Shown here: piece by piece, positions 43,508 to 50,654 of the stretch | How the letters are laid out: each line of letters begins with the position of its first letter | Numbering within the stretch: the first letter of the stretch is position 1 | Assembly (NCBI GenBank): GCA_944325865.1 | Contig: CALVBS010000002.1 | Coordinates: forward strand, 248,001 to 312,000 | Direction: 5' to 3' | Source of the DNA: Candidatus Gastranaerophilales bacterium | GTDB taxonomy: Bacteria > Cyanobacteriota > Vampirovibrionia > Gastranaerophilales > Gastranaerophilaceae | DNA length: 64,000 nucleotides | Made by a program: the position numbers and the translations under genes | The notes under the pieces: generated by a model | The model's input: only the letters and a program-made list of their open reading frames with translations | Databases searched by the model: none | Told to the model about the DNA's origin: nothing

Positions 43508-44248
43508 TTAATAACTTACTTTAAAAGGATAATCATCAGGAATTTTCCAGTTGTTAAACTGAATAAGTGCTGTGCAGAATTGCTTATCCGCTGAGCCTTC
43601 GTCATGAGATCCTCCACCTTTACACCCTTTTAATAACGCTACTCTTGTACCGTCCCAATTCCATTTCCAAGGTTCAAAGCCTTTGTTATAGTGATATTTC
43701 CAACCTTGACTTGTACCGTCTGCAGGATAAAATTCAAAAGAAAACGAACATATTCCGTTGGAAGCGTCGTAAGCTAATCCATATTGCTTTATGCATTTAT
43801 CAGGTTTACCAGGATAAAACGTCCAGTCACGGGTATTTTTACCAGATGGCTTGAGGGCAGAACCATCCGGAAAATAAATTATAAATGAGCCGTCCGTTTT
43901 TGTTTCAATACTTGTAATTTTTAAATAAGGAGCCAGATATTTTTTGAACCATTTTTCTGATTCTGAAGACCCTGCAACCGGATTACCGTCTTTATCTAAT
44001 TCAGCCCCTTTCAAATCCTGATACCAGAATTTTTTGTCACCGTAATCAACTTCTGCCATTTTAACAGCCTGATTAATGGCAGAATAAAATTTCATCAAAC
44101 GAGTCTCTACAACTCTGTTATTATTTTTTTGTATTAATGCGGGCAGTGTTAATGCTGCAACAATTCCAATAATTCCAAGGGTAATTAAAACCTCTGCCAA
44201 TGTAAATGCATGTTTTTTTTGGGTAAAAGTAAATGGCTTATTTTTCAT
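43508..44248 (-). CDS. Type IV pilin-like protein
   Basis: A 246-residue protein: leader MKNKPFTFTQKKH, then AFTLAEVLITLGIIGIVAAL, giving a prepilin cleavage site and hydrophobic helix. The soluble domain differs from the two other pilin-like proteins here: FWYQDLKGAELDKDGN, KWFKKYLAPYLKI, IIYFPDGSALKP, Trp/Tyr-rich GWKYHYNKGFEPWKWNW and an end DKQFCTALIQFNNWKIPDDY. The start at 44248 follows GGAGGTTGT; 16 residues of upstream frame lack support. It is divergent from the XRE gene at 44376, and its promoter (TTGACT-17-TATAAT on the minus strand) lies in an inverted repeat. Confidence 0.85.
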   Translation of the reverse strand: MKNKPFTFTQKKHAFTLAEVLITLGIIGIVAALTLPALIQKNNNRVVETRLMKFYSAINQAVKMAEVDYGDKKFWYQDLKGAELDKDGNPVAGSSESEKWFKKYLAPYLKITSIETKTDGSFIIYFPDGSALKPSGKNTRDWTFYPGKPDKCIKQYGLAYDASNGICSFSFEFYPADGTSQGWKYHYNKGFEPWKWNWDGTRVALLKGCKGGGSHDEGSADKQFCTALIQFNNWKIPDDYPFKVSY

Positions 44249-44264
44249 ACAACCTCCTTTAAAT

Positions 44265-44305
44265 ATTATTATATGACATTTAACAGCATAAGTCAATATA
44301 ATAAT
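44265..44305 (-). promoter_or_regulatory. Pilin-like gene promoter embedded in an inverted repeat
   Basis: On the minus strand, TTGACT (plus 44291-44296), 17 bases, TATAAT (plus 44268-44273). The two boxes lie in the arms of an inverted repeat: ATTATTATATGAC (44265-44277) and GTCAATATAATAAT (44292-44305), matching except for one inserted A. A second palindrome ATTGC-CT-GCAAT (44336-44347) is nearer to the XRE gene. Confidence 0.75.
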
Positions 44306-44375
44306 GTAGTAATGCTTTTTACATCCATTATTATAATTGCCTGCAATATCTATAATTGGAAAAAAGGAGCATTTA

Positions 44376-44783
44376 ATGAGTTACTTGAAAAAAGGACTTG
44401 GCGATAACATCAAAATACTTAGAAAAATGAAAGGCATTACGCAGGAACAACTTGCAGGACTAATAGAAATTGACCAACGCCAGCTTGCCAGAATAGAGGC
44501 TGGAGAGAGTTTTGCAACAGCCGAAACTTTAGAAAAGATAAGTGAACATCTTAATGTTTCAATTAAAATTCTTTTTAATATAGAAAACAAAGAAAACGAC
44601 AAAATGACATTAGAAGTCATAGAAAATTATAACAATAACTACACAAAGTTAAATAATATAATAAAAAAGATTGCATCAAACAACAACAAAACCGAATTTA
44701 TGATTCTGGCCTCTGAAGCTCTGGACAAAAGGATTGCAAGAGAAAAATTAAAAGGCTACCTGCTTGGACTTGATTTAAAATAG
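44376..44783 (+). CDS. XRE-family HTH regulator with C-terminal extension
   Basis: A 135-residue protein. Residues about 6-65 are a classical XRE HTH (LGDNIKILRKMKGITQEQLA, RQLARIEAGESFATAETLEK). Residues about 75-135 are helical and polar (YNNNYTKLNNIIKKIASNNN, FMILASEALDKRIAREKLKG), possibly a dimerisation part. Start 44376 with AAAAAAGGAGC upstream. Divergent from the pilin-like gene at 44248; the intergenic inverted repeats are candidate operators. It is followed by the HEPN remnant. Confidence 0.85.
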   Translation: MSYLKKGLGDNIKILRKMKGITQEQLAGLIEIDQRQLARIEAGESFATAETLEKISEHLNVSIKILFNIENKENDKMTLEVIENYNNNYTKLNNIIKKIASNNNKTEFMILASEALDKRIAREKLKGYLLGLDLK

Positions 44784-44862
44784 CCTTTATGAAAATAAAA
44801 ACAATATAGCTAAAAGTTTATGTTTATGAAATAAGCCCTATAAGAACAGAGGATTTTTTAGA

Positions 44863-44941
44863 ATGATTAATACTGAATATCTAGAAAGATGCCTTGAAAC
44901 ACTTGAAAAAACGATGTAAAAAACTTGAAGAAAGTTATTGA
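44863..44941 (+). pseudogene. Remnant of a HEPN (HI0074-type) gene
   Basis: The frame starts MINTEYLERCLETLEKTM and stops at 44919; this matches the start typical of HI0074-type nucleotidyltransferase-substrate-binding (HEPN) proteins (about 130-140 residues). In another frame from 44912, RCKKLEESY and a stop follow, fitting the C-terminal end of such a protein. The simplest reading is a large internal deletion with a frame change, leaving only both ends. It directly precedes the MNT gene at 44944, the normal partner. Confidence 0.55.
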
Positions 44942-44943
44942 GA

Positions 44944-45246
44944 ATGGATAAATTATCCGTAAAACCTGAACATTTGAAAATGCTGACAGATATTTTCAAC
45001 TCATACTGCCCTAATGCTGAAATCTGGGCCTACGGAAGCAGAGTAAACGGTGATTGCCATGAAGGCAGCGACCTTGACCTTGTCGTAATTGATTTTCACT
45101 CGCCAACAGCAAAACTTTATGAATTAAGAGAACTACTCAGAGAAAGCAACATCCCTTTTTTGATTGATATAAACGAATTTAACACTCTCCCGCCTTCTTT
45201 TCAGGATGAGATAAAACTTAACTATGTTGTTGTTTATAAAAATTAA
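44944..45246 (+). CDS. MNT-type minimal nucleotidyltransferase (HI0073-like)
   Basis: A 100-residue protein: NAEIWAYGSRVNGDCHEGSD, LDLVVIDFHSPTAKLYELRE, SNIPFLIDINEFNTLP. Has the nucleotidyltransferase signature GSR-xG-x8-SDxDL and a later catalytic-type D (LIDINEF). MNT proteins pair with HEPN RNases as type VII-like toxin-antitoxin systems, the MNT protein inactivating the toxin by nucleotide transfer. Here the HEPN partner is destroyed, so this is a solo antitoxin or a reused enzyme. Start ATG 44944; a TTG at 44938 is an alternative. RBS weak. Confidence 0.8.
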   Translation: MDKLSVKPEHLKMLTDIFNSYCPNAEIWAYGSRVNGDCHEGSDLDLVVIDFHSPTAKLYELRELLRESNIPFLIDINEFNTLPPSFQDEIKLNYVVVYKN

Positions 45247-45315
45247 GAAATTAGTAGCAAAAAATTTCTTTTTTGTTTTTTATGATAATATAACTTTAAA
45301 AATAAGGGATATAGT

Positions 45316-47382
45316 ATGCAGATACAAAAATTAGGCTCTCCTAATAATAATATTTATAAACCAAAGTTAGCAGACAATTCATGGCAGATTGTATCTCAAC
45401 AAAAAGATGTATTCTTTGGAAACAGGAGAAAAACAAAATATTACGAGCAAACTTCCGTTAACAGTATTGAGAACATGGATATTGAAAATGCAGTAATCAA
45501 AAAGCCTAACATATTAACACAAACATGTAATTCCACATCAACTGTTCAATCTATAAATAATTCTAATATTACAAATATAAAAGGTTTTGATAACTGTATA
45601 TTATCTATAACAAACAATTCGACAATAAAAAATGCAGAAAATTTTAGTTATATTATATTAGATAGCTCCTCAATAAATACTATTAAAAATACTGAACATG
45701 TGAAAGCTAAATTAGGTTATTTACAAGACTATAATAATTTAAATACCTCAAAAATAAATTATGTTAATACAGGATATTTAGAAGCTGAAGAATTAAGCGA
45801 AATAAACGAAGCATATGCCAATTCAACAAACCTTGCTACCGGAGTAAAAATTATTAACTTAACTACTAATAAATTAAGCATAATTCCTCCTTCACCAGAC
45901 ATTGAATCGATATTACAAAAACGCGTAACTATTGAAAATGCTAATATAATTCTAGAACCTGTAAATAAGTTTTCTTTATATTCTATTTTTTCTAAAGATG
46001 AAGAAAGGGGTTCTGCCAATATTAAATTCGCCAAAATAAATAATCTCCTTTGTGATAGATTGTATTCAACAAATTCAATAATAAATAAAGCAAATGTTAG
46101 AGAATGTAAAAAAATTATTAGGTCACGAATTAATGAATTACGCACATCTGATTTAAAAATTATCAAGAGTTCACAAATTAATAAAGTAATAACATCATCA
46201 CATGAGTTTATATTCAACATAGACGAAAAATCAACTATAAATACAGTTGAATTTGAAAAGCCTAACGGGACATTAATAATAGAAAATAATGGCAATTTTA
46301 TTCCAAATACAAATGTAATAAATGGCACCAAAGAATATATTCTAAAAAATATTAAATTAGATAAATTTAATATTCCTAAAAATTTAACTGCAAAAAATGG
46401 AGTTGAAATTAATTTTCTTGAAGTAGAAGAACCAAATGCTGTAATAAAAATTATAGGTAATGCAAAAATAGATAATATAAAATTCAAAAATGGCGGAAGC
46501 GTGATTTTAGAAGATGATGAAAATGGAAAACACCCTGACATTAACAATATTAATGTTAAAAACGGTGAAATATTAAAAAATTTTGCATTAAAAGGTCTTG
46601 AAAAAGTTGCAGGAATGGAAGAGTTAAAACAGCAATTAAGAGAAGATTTAATTGAACCATTAAAACACCCGGAATTATACAAAAAATATGGTCTTGATGT
46701 AATAAATGGATTTTTAATGTACGGTCCTCCAGGTTGTGGTAAGACATTCATTGCCAAACAATTAGCAGAAGAAACCGGCCGATATTTAGTAGAAATAAAA
46801 CCAAGTAATACAAGTAGTTCTTATGTACATGAAACAGCACAACAAATTGCAAGAAAATTTTCTGAAGCAAAAGCTAATAAACCTTCTATTGTTTTTATAG
46901 ATGAAATTGAAGCACTTGCTCCTGTTAGAGAAGGCTTGGGTTCTGATGGTACAGCTGTAGATATTAATGAACAAGTAACTGAATTATTGCAACAAATTAA
47001 CAATAGTAAAGATTCAGATATTATAGTAATATGTGCATCTAATGAACCACAACGTATTGATAAAGCAATTAAAAGAACAGGAAGGTTAGATAAAAAAATA
47101 TTTGTAAGTAATCCGGATAAAATCACAAGAAAAGCCTTATTTAAACAACAATTAACAAATATATATACTGAAAAAAATATTGATGTGGAATTGCTTGCTA
47201 AAAATTCAGAATATTATACAGCTGAAGATATAAGAATGGTAATAAGAACTGCTGCAATTAAAGCTATGAAAGAAGATAGACCAATATCACAGGAAGATTT
47301 AGTAAATTCTTTAAATCTAGTTAAACCATCCTTATCAAAATCACTAATTAATGAGTACTATAAAAAGGGGGAAATGCAATGA
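45316..47382 (+). CDS. AAA+ ATPase with N-terminal repetitive (beta-solenoid-like) domain
   Basis: A 688-residue protein. Residues about 1-40 include a KDVFFGNRR tag. About 50-425 is an Asn/Ile/Ser-rich region with alternating hydrophobic residues in repeats of about 20-25 (SNITNIKGFDNCILSITNNS, TIKNAENFSYIILDSSS, INTIKNTEHVKAKLGYL), which suggests a right-handed beta-helix. About 427-688 is a classical AAA module: Walker A GPPGCGKT (470-477), Walker B IVFIDEIE (525-532), sensor-1 Asn576, Arg-finger region RTGRLD (587-592). So: an ATP-driven unfoldase/remodeller with an unusual binding domain. AT content is higher than in neighbours. RBS AGGGATATAGT. Its stop overlaps the start of the next gene (ATGA). 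Closest named relatives would be FtsH/Cdc48-type AAA modules, but no protease domain is present. Confidence 0.8.
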   Translation: MQIQKLGSPNNNIYKPKLADNSWQIVSQQKDVFFGNRRKTKYYEQTSVNSIENMDIENAVIKKPNILTQTCNSTSTVQSINNSNITNIKGFDNCILSITNNSTIKNAENFSYIILDSSSINTIKNTEHVKAKLGYLQDYNNLNTSKINYVNTGYLEAEELSEINEAYANSTNLATGVKIINLTTNKLSIIPPSPDIESILQKRVTIENANIILEPVNKFSLYSIFSKDEERGSANIKFAKINNLLCDRLYSTNSIINKANVRECKKIIRSRINELRTSDLKIIKSSQINKVITSSHEFIFNIDEKSTINTVEFEKPNGTLIIENNGNFIPNTNVINGTKEYILKNIKLDKFNIPKNLTAKNGVEINFLEVEEPNAVIKIIGNAKIDNIKFKNGGSVILEDDENGKHPDINNINVKNGEILKNFALKGLEKVAGMEELKQQLREDLIEPLKHPELYKKYGLDVINGFLMYGPPGCGKTFIAKQLAEETGRYLVEIKPSNTSSSYVHETAQQIARKFSEAKANKPSIVFIDEIEALAPVREGLGSDGTAVDINEQVTELLQQINNSKDSDIIVICASNEPQRIDKAIKRTGRLDKKIFVSNPDKITRKALFKQQLTNIYTEKNIDVELLAKNSEYYTAEDIRMVIRTAAIKAMKEDRPISQEDLVNSLNLVKPSLSKSLINEYYKKGEMQ

Positions 47383-47678
47383 AAATATGTAAAGTAAACG
47401 TATATTCTTTTCAAGGTAATAATAAAAAGCCTGACAAAAAAACTTACCTATCATATCCTGTTATGCAAGGCATTGGTGCCGCTGCAGGGTATCTTATTCC
47501 ATTAAATGATATTGACGGGCAAGACATAACAGTAGCATCAAGAGGCGGATTAGCTATGAAACAAAAAACTAAAGTTCCAAACATTGTTGGTAAATGGAAA
47601 AATGCTCTTATCGGTGCTTTTATCGGAACTGCATTTGCTGCTGTTTATGATTTTATAAAAACCGAAAAACAAAAATAA
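47379..47678 (+). CDS. Small membrane-associated protein coupled to the AAA+ gene
   Basis: A 99-residue protein. The N-terminus MKICKVNVYSFQGNNKKPDK has an SFQGN tag like those of other proteins here. The middle VMQGIGAAAGYLIPL and the end NALIGAFIGTAFAAVYDFI are hydrophobic, Gly/Ala-rich helices that may insert in a membrane. Overlaps the AAA+ stop by 4 bases (ATGA), so the two are translated together. No family recognised. A partner, adaptor or anchor for the ATPase is plausible. Confidence 0.7.
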   Translation: MKICKVNVYSFQGNNKKPDKKTYLSYPVMQGIGAAAGYLIPLNDIDGQDITVASRGGLAMKQKTKVPNIVGKWKNALIGAFIGTAFAAVYDFIKTEKQK

Positions 47679-47680
47679 AC

Positions 47681-48601
47681 TTATTTCTCTTTTGGCTCTT
47701 TATTTCTCAAAGCGTCTAAATCCGCCTGAATTTCACGGGCTTTTTCGTTTAATTTGTTATAAACCTGCGAATTTATTTCCCCGCCAATCAAAATAAGAAC
47801 CGACGTATAGTACAGCCACACCATTAATACAGCAAACGCCCCTATTGTTCCGTAAACCATGTTGTAGGTTTTCAGATTGTTCACATAAACAGAAAAGCCC
47901 CACGAACCGACAAGCCAGAATATGCAGAAGAAAAATGTTCCCGGTAATGCACTTGTCCTTTTAAACTTTTCGTTTCCGCGTAAATCCGGCAGTATGTAAT
48001 AACTCAAAAATGCCATTAAATACAATGCAGCAAATGCAACAGGCCAACGGAGAGTCAATAAGGTTATTGCAACAGCCTTCGACATATGAAAATGCGTCAT
48101 CAAAAAATTAATAATAAGTTTTCCGAAAACGATAAGGTTTATCGTCAGAAACAAAACCATAGTATCAACGAAAACCATTATCAGAGAAAGAATTCTGGTA
48201 TAAACGAAATTTCTTGTTTCTTCAACCTTATAAGCTCTGTTAAGTCCCTTCAAAACAACTGCCATGGCATTTGTGGAAAGAATTATGGTTATGCAAACAC
48301 CGATTATAGCCATCAAACCGCCGTGAGAAAAAATCATAGCCTCAGATAAAACAGTATTAATTAAATCCATAGCCTGTGCAGGCATTATATTTGAAAGAAA
48401 AATTAAAACAGGATCCATTAAAGATTTGTTACCCATCCAGCCAAAAACAGCCGTCAAAAATAACATAAAAGGAAATATTCCTATAACCATCATAAAGCCC
48501 ATCTCCGAGGCCATTCCGTAAAAATCATTCTCAATTACGGAGATTACAAGCCTCTTCATCGCTCTATAAAAACCCTGCAATTTTTCCTTTAATTTCTTCA
48601 T
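47681..48601 (-). CDS. YihY/BrkB-family membrane protein
   Basis: A 306-residue protein with about six membrane segments: FYGMASEMGFMMVIGIFPFML, GGLMAIIGVCITIILSTNAM, VFVDTMVLFLTINLIVFGKL, FFFCIFWLVGSWGFSVYVNN, FAVLMVWLYYTSVLILIGGEIN. The last contains the LYYTS-ILL-GGEIN signature of YihY. Often misnamed ribonuclease BN; true function unknown. Its start overlaps the stop of nrnA by 4 bases (ATGA), so they form an operon. Confidence 0.88.
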   Translation of the reverse strand: MKKLKEKLQGFYRAMKRLVISVIENDFYGMASEMGFMMVIGIFPFMLFLTAVFGWMGNKSLMDPVLIFLSNIMPAQAMDLINTVLSEAMIFSHGGLMAIIGVCITIILSTNAMAVVLKGLNRAYKVEETRNFVYTRILSLIMVFVDTMVLFLTINLIVFGKLIINFLMTHFHMSKAVAITLLTLRWPVAFAALYLMAFLSYYILPDLRGNEKFKRTSALPGTFFFCIFWLVGSWGFSVYVNNLKTYNMVYGTIGAFAVLMVWLYYTSVLILIGGEINSQVYNKLNEKAREIQADLDALRNKEPKEK

Positions 48602-49563
48602 AATTCGCGTTTTTTAATTTCTTCCGATATTTTTTTAACAGCGTCTTTCACTGAAGCTTTTATTACACATCCTGCTGCAAGACTGTGCCCGCCGCCGCCG
48701 AATACAGAACAAATTTCCGCAACATCAATTTTTTTACTCCTCATGGAAATCTTTGACATATTGGAACTTATTTCTTTAACCGTAAAAGCGACTTCTGTTG
48801 TAGAAATTGCTCTGAGTTTCTCGGTCAAACCTTCCGTACAGTCATCACCGGCATTAAACCGCTCAATATCTTTTTTATAAACTATAGTATAGACTACTTT
48901 GTCATCACATTCAAAAACAGCGTTACTAACGGCATTTGCCTGAAATAACACCAGACCCTTTGAATCGTTTTCATAAACTTTTTTATAAATTTCCGAAGGC
49001 CTAACTCCTATTTTTACAAGCTCAGCAACTGCATCAAAACTTTTTGAAGTTGTATTATCAAATCTGAAAGAACCGGTATCAGTAAGAATTGCCGTATAAA
49101 GGCATTTAGCTGTTTCAAGCGAAACGTTCCAGTTCATCTCCTTCATCAAAGAAAGCAAAAGTTCACCGGTAGAACTTGCGTCCGCGTCAATAAAATTCAG
49201 TTCCGCATAGCCGTTATTAGTCTTGTGATGGTCAATATTTATTGTATGTCCGGCTTTATCAAAAAGTATTGCAGCTCCCGCCATTCTGTCATAAGCTGCA
49301 ATATCAACATTAATAACGACATTATACTCTCTGGATTTATCATATTCTTCAAGAGATTTTGCCTCGCTAATATAAGGCAAAAACTTGTAAATTTCAGGCA
49401 CATGTGAAATTACAAGCATATCGGCTTTTTTCTTAAAATTATCCTTTATTGCCGAATACAAGCCGCACATTGAGCCTAATGTATCTCCGTCCGGATTTAA
49501 ATGAGAAACAATTAATATGTTTTTACCCGACTTTATGATATCATTTAATTGCGTACAATCCAT
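48598..49563 (-). CDS. nrnA: DHH/DHHA1 nanoRNase / pAp phosphatase
   Basis: A 321-residue DHH-family phosphoesterase: NILIVSHLNPDGDTLGSMCG (His/Asp metal ligands), VINVDIAAYDRM, HTINIDHHKTNNGYAE (DHH), ILTDTGSFRFDNTT, and the C-terminal DHHA1 motif VFGGGGHSLAAGCVI. NrnA-type enzymes degrade 2-5-nt RNA oligomers and/or pAp. Operon with the YihY gene downstream; divergent from the DUF721 gene at 49592. All metal ligands are present. Confidence 0.92.
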   Translation of the reverse strand: MDCTQLNDIIKSGKNILIVSHLNPDGDTLGSMCGLYSAIKDNFKKKADMLVISHVPEIYKFLPYISEAKSLEEYDKSREYNVVINVDIAAYDRMAGAAILFDKAGHTINIDHHKTNNGYAELNFIDADASSTGELLLSLMKEMNWNVSLETAKCLYTAILTDTGSFRFDNTTSKSFDAVAELVKIGVRPSEIYKKVYENDSKGLVLFQANAVSNAVFECDDKVVYTIVYKKDIERFNAGDDCTEGLTEKLRAISTTEVAFTVKEISSNMSKISMRSKKIDVAEICSVFGGGGHSLAAGCVIKASVKDAVKKISEEIKKREL

Positions 49564-49591
49564 TTCTTTATATTAGCACAAATAACGGGGA

Positions 49592-49930
49592 GTGCAAAAT
49601 TTGAAAAAAATTCTATATACAGATTTTACAAGCACTGACGAAATCATTTCAAAACTTCTTGAAGAAAAAGAGTTTAAGCGTGCAATGACGCGTTCTAATC
49701 TGTATAAATTCTGGTCAAAAGTTGCCGGTGCAAAGTTTGCGGCAAAATCAAAACCTTATTCAATGCTTGGCGGCGGAGTTATGGTAATAGCGTGCGAAAA
49801 TTCAATAGTTGCACAGGAATTGATGCTGAAAAAAACACAGCTTCTTGTAAAATTCAAGCCATATCTTGAATCATTAAAAATTAATGTAAAAGATTTAAAA
49901 TTCGATGCTAAAAAGTGGGAAGGAGAATAA
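49592..49930 (+). CDS. DUF721/DciA-like protein
   Basis: A 112-residue protein (or 109 if started at TTG 49601, which has GGGGAG at a better distance than the GTG at 49592). MTRSNLYKFWSKVAGAKFAA, SMLGGGVMVIACENSIVAQE and LLVKFKPYLESLKINVKDLK match the DUF721 fold (W--VAG, L---V---S-WA-EL, L-----). DUF721 includes DciA, the helicase-loading protein of many bacteria, so a role in replication initiation is possible. Divergent from nrnA by 28 bases. Confidence 0.75.
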   Translation: MQNLKKILYTDFTSTDEIISKLLEEKEFKRAMTRSNLYKFWSKVAGAKFAAKSKPYSMLGGGVMVIACENSIVAQELMLKKTQLLVKFKPYLESLKINVKDLKFDAKKWEGE

Positions 49931-49992
49931 TTCTAAAAACGCAAAAATTTTTTTGTTCGGATTTTATGTAAATAAACATAAAAGGAGAATTC

Positions 49993-50646
49993 ATGCAAAT
50001 ACAACGAACAAATAACTATAATCCCAACTTTCAGGCATACAAATTAAGTTCAATTACAGACAGGGCAAAAAAAATTGATATATACTCCCTTACATCAAAA
50101 GACGAGGATATAATTGACAGGATGCTGAATGTAGCAAGAGGTCAAAAATTTCCGGATGACTCAAAAAAACTCGGTACAGGAAGTGTTAAAGAAATATTTA
50201 ATAATGCATTAAAACGAGCCAAAAACATAACTGCATCATCAAATGACAAAGTATTACTGGCAGTTGAAGACAACAGCAGGATTACAGGTATTATGGACAT
50301 AAGAGAAGCCGGTGATATGCACGTGAAAGGTCTTGCAGTATGGAATGGCAACAATATAACAAGAGACGGTCTTGTTAGTACTGCACTAAATGATGTATAT
50401 AAGACAACAAAGGATTTTGCATGTCTGATTCTTCCAACATCAAAATCTTCAGACACTATAAAAACTTATTTCAGAAAACTTGGTTTTAAAACTCCTAAAG
50501 ATTTTGGCAACAAAGATTTAATGGTTGAAGGTCATAATCTTCAAACAACTATCGAAAAAATTAAAAATCAATTTGGTGACAATTATATTGACTTAAAACA
50601 GAAAAAGAACTTTGACCTGAAAGAAGTGCTAAAACTCGACGAATAG
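49993..50646 (+). CDS. GNAT-like hypothetical protein with N-terminal tag
   Basis: A 217-residue protein starting MQIQRTNNYNPNFQAYKLSS, similar in style to the tagged N-termini at 3404 and 45316. The rest (about 30-170) looks like an acetyltransferase core: KVLLAVEDNSRITGIMDIRE, VKGLAVWNGNNITRDGLVST, ACLILPTSKSSDTIKTYFRK, LGFKTPKDFG (strand, acetyl-CoA helix region, then YxKLGF-like FRKLGF). RBS AAAGGAGAATTC is strong. Substrate unknown. Not related to RimI. Confidence 0.6.
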   Translation: MQIQRTNNYNPNFQAYKLSSITDRAKKIDIYSLTSKDEDIIDRMLNVARGQKFPDDSKKLGTGSVKEIFNNALKRAKNITASSNDKVLLAVEDNSRITGIMDIREAGDMHVKGLAVWNGNNITRDGLVSTALNDVYKTTKDFACLILPTSKSSDTIKTYFRKLGFKTPKDFGNKDLMVEGHNLQTTIEKIKNQFGDNYIDLKQKKNFDLKEVLKLDE

Positions 50647-50654
50647 AAGATACT

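Noticed and set aside
47681-48601. Ribonuclease BN
   Set aside because: YihY proteins carry this name in old annotations, but the true RNase BN is a different family (ElaC/RNase Z).
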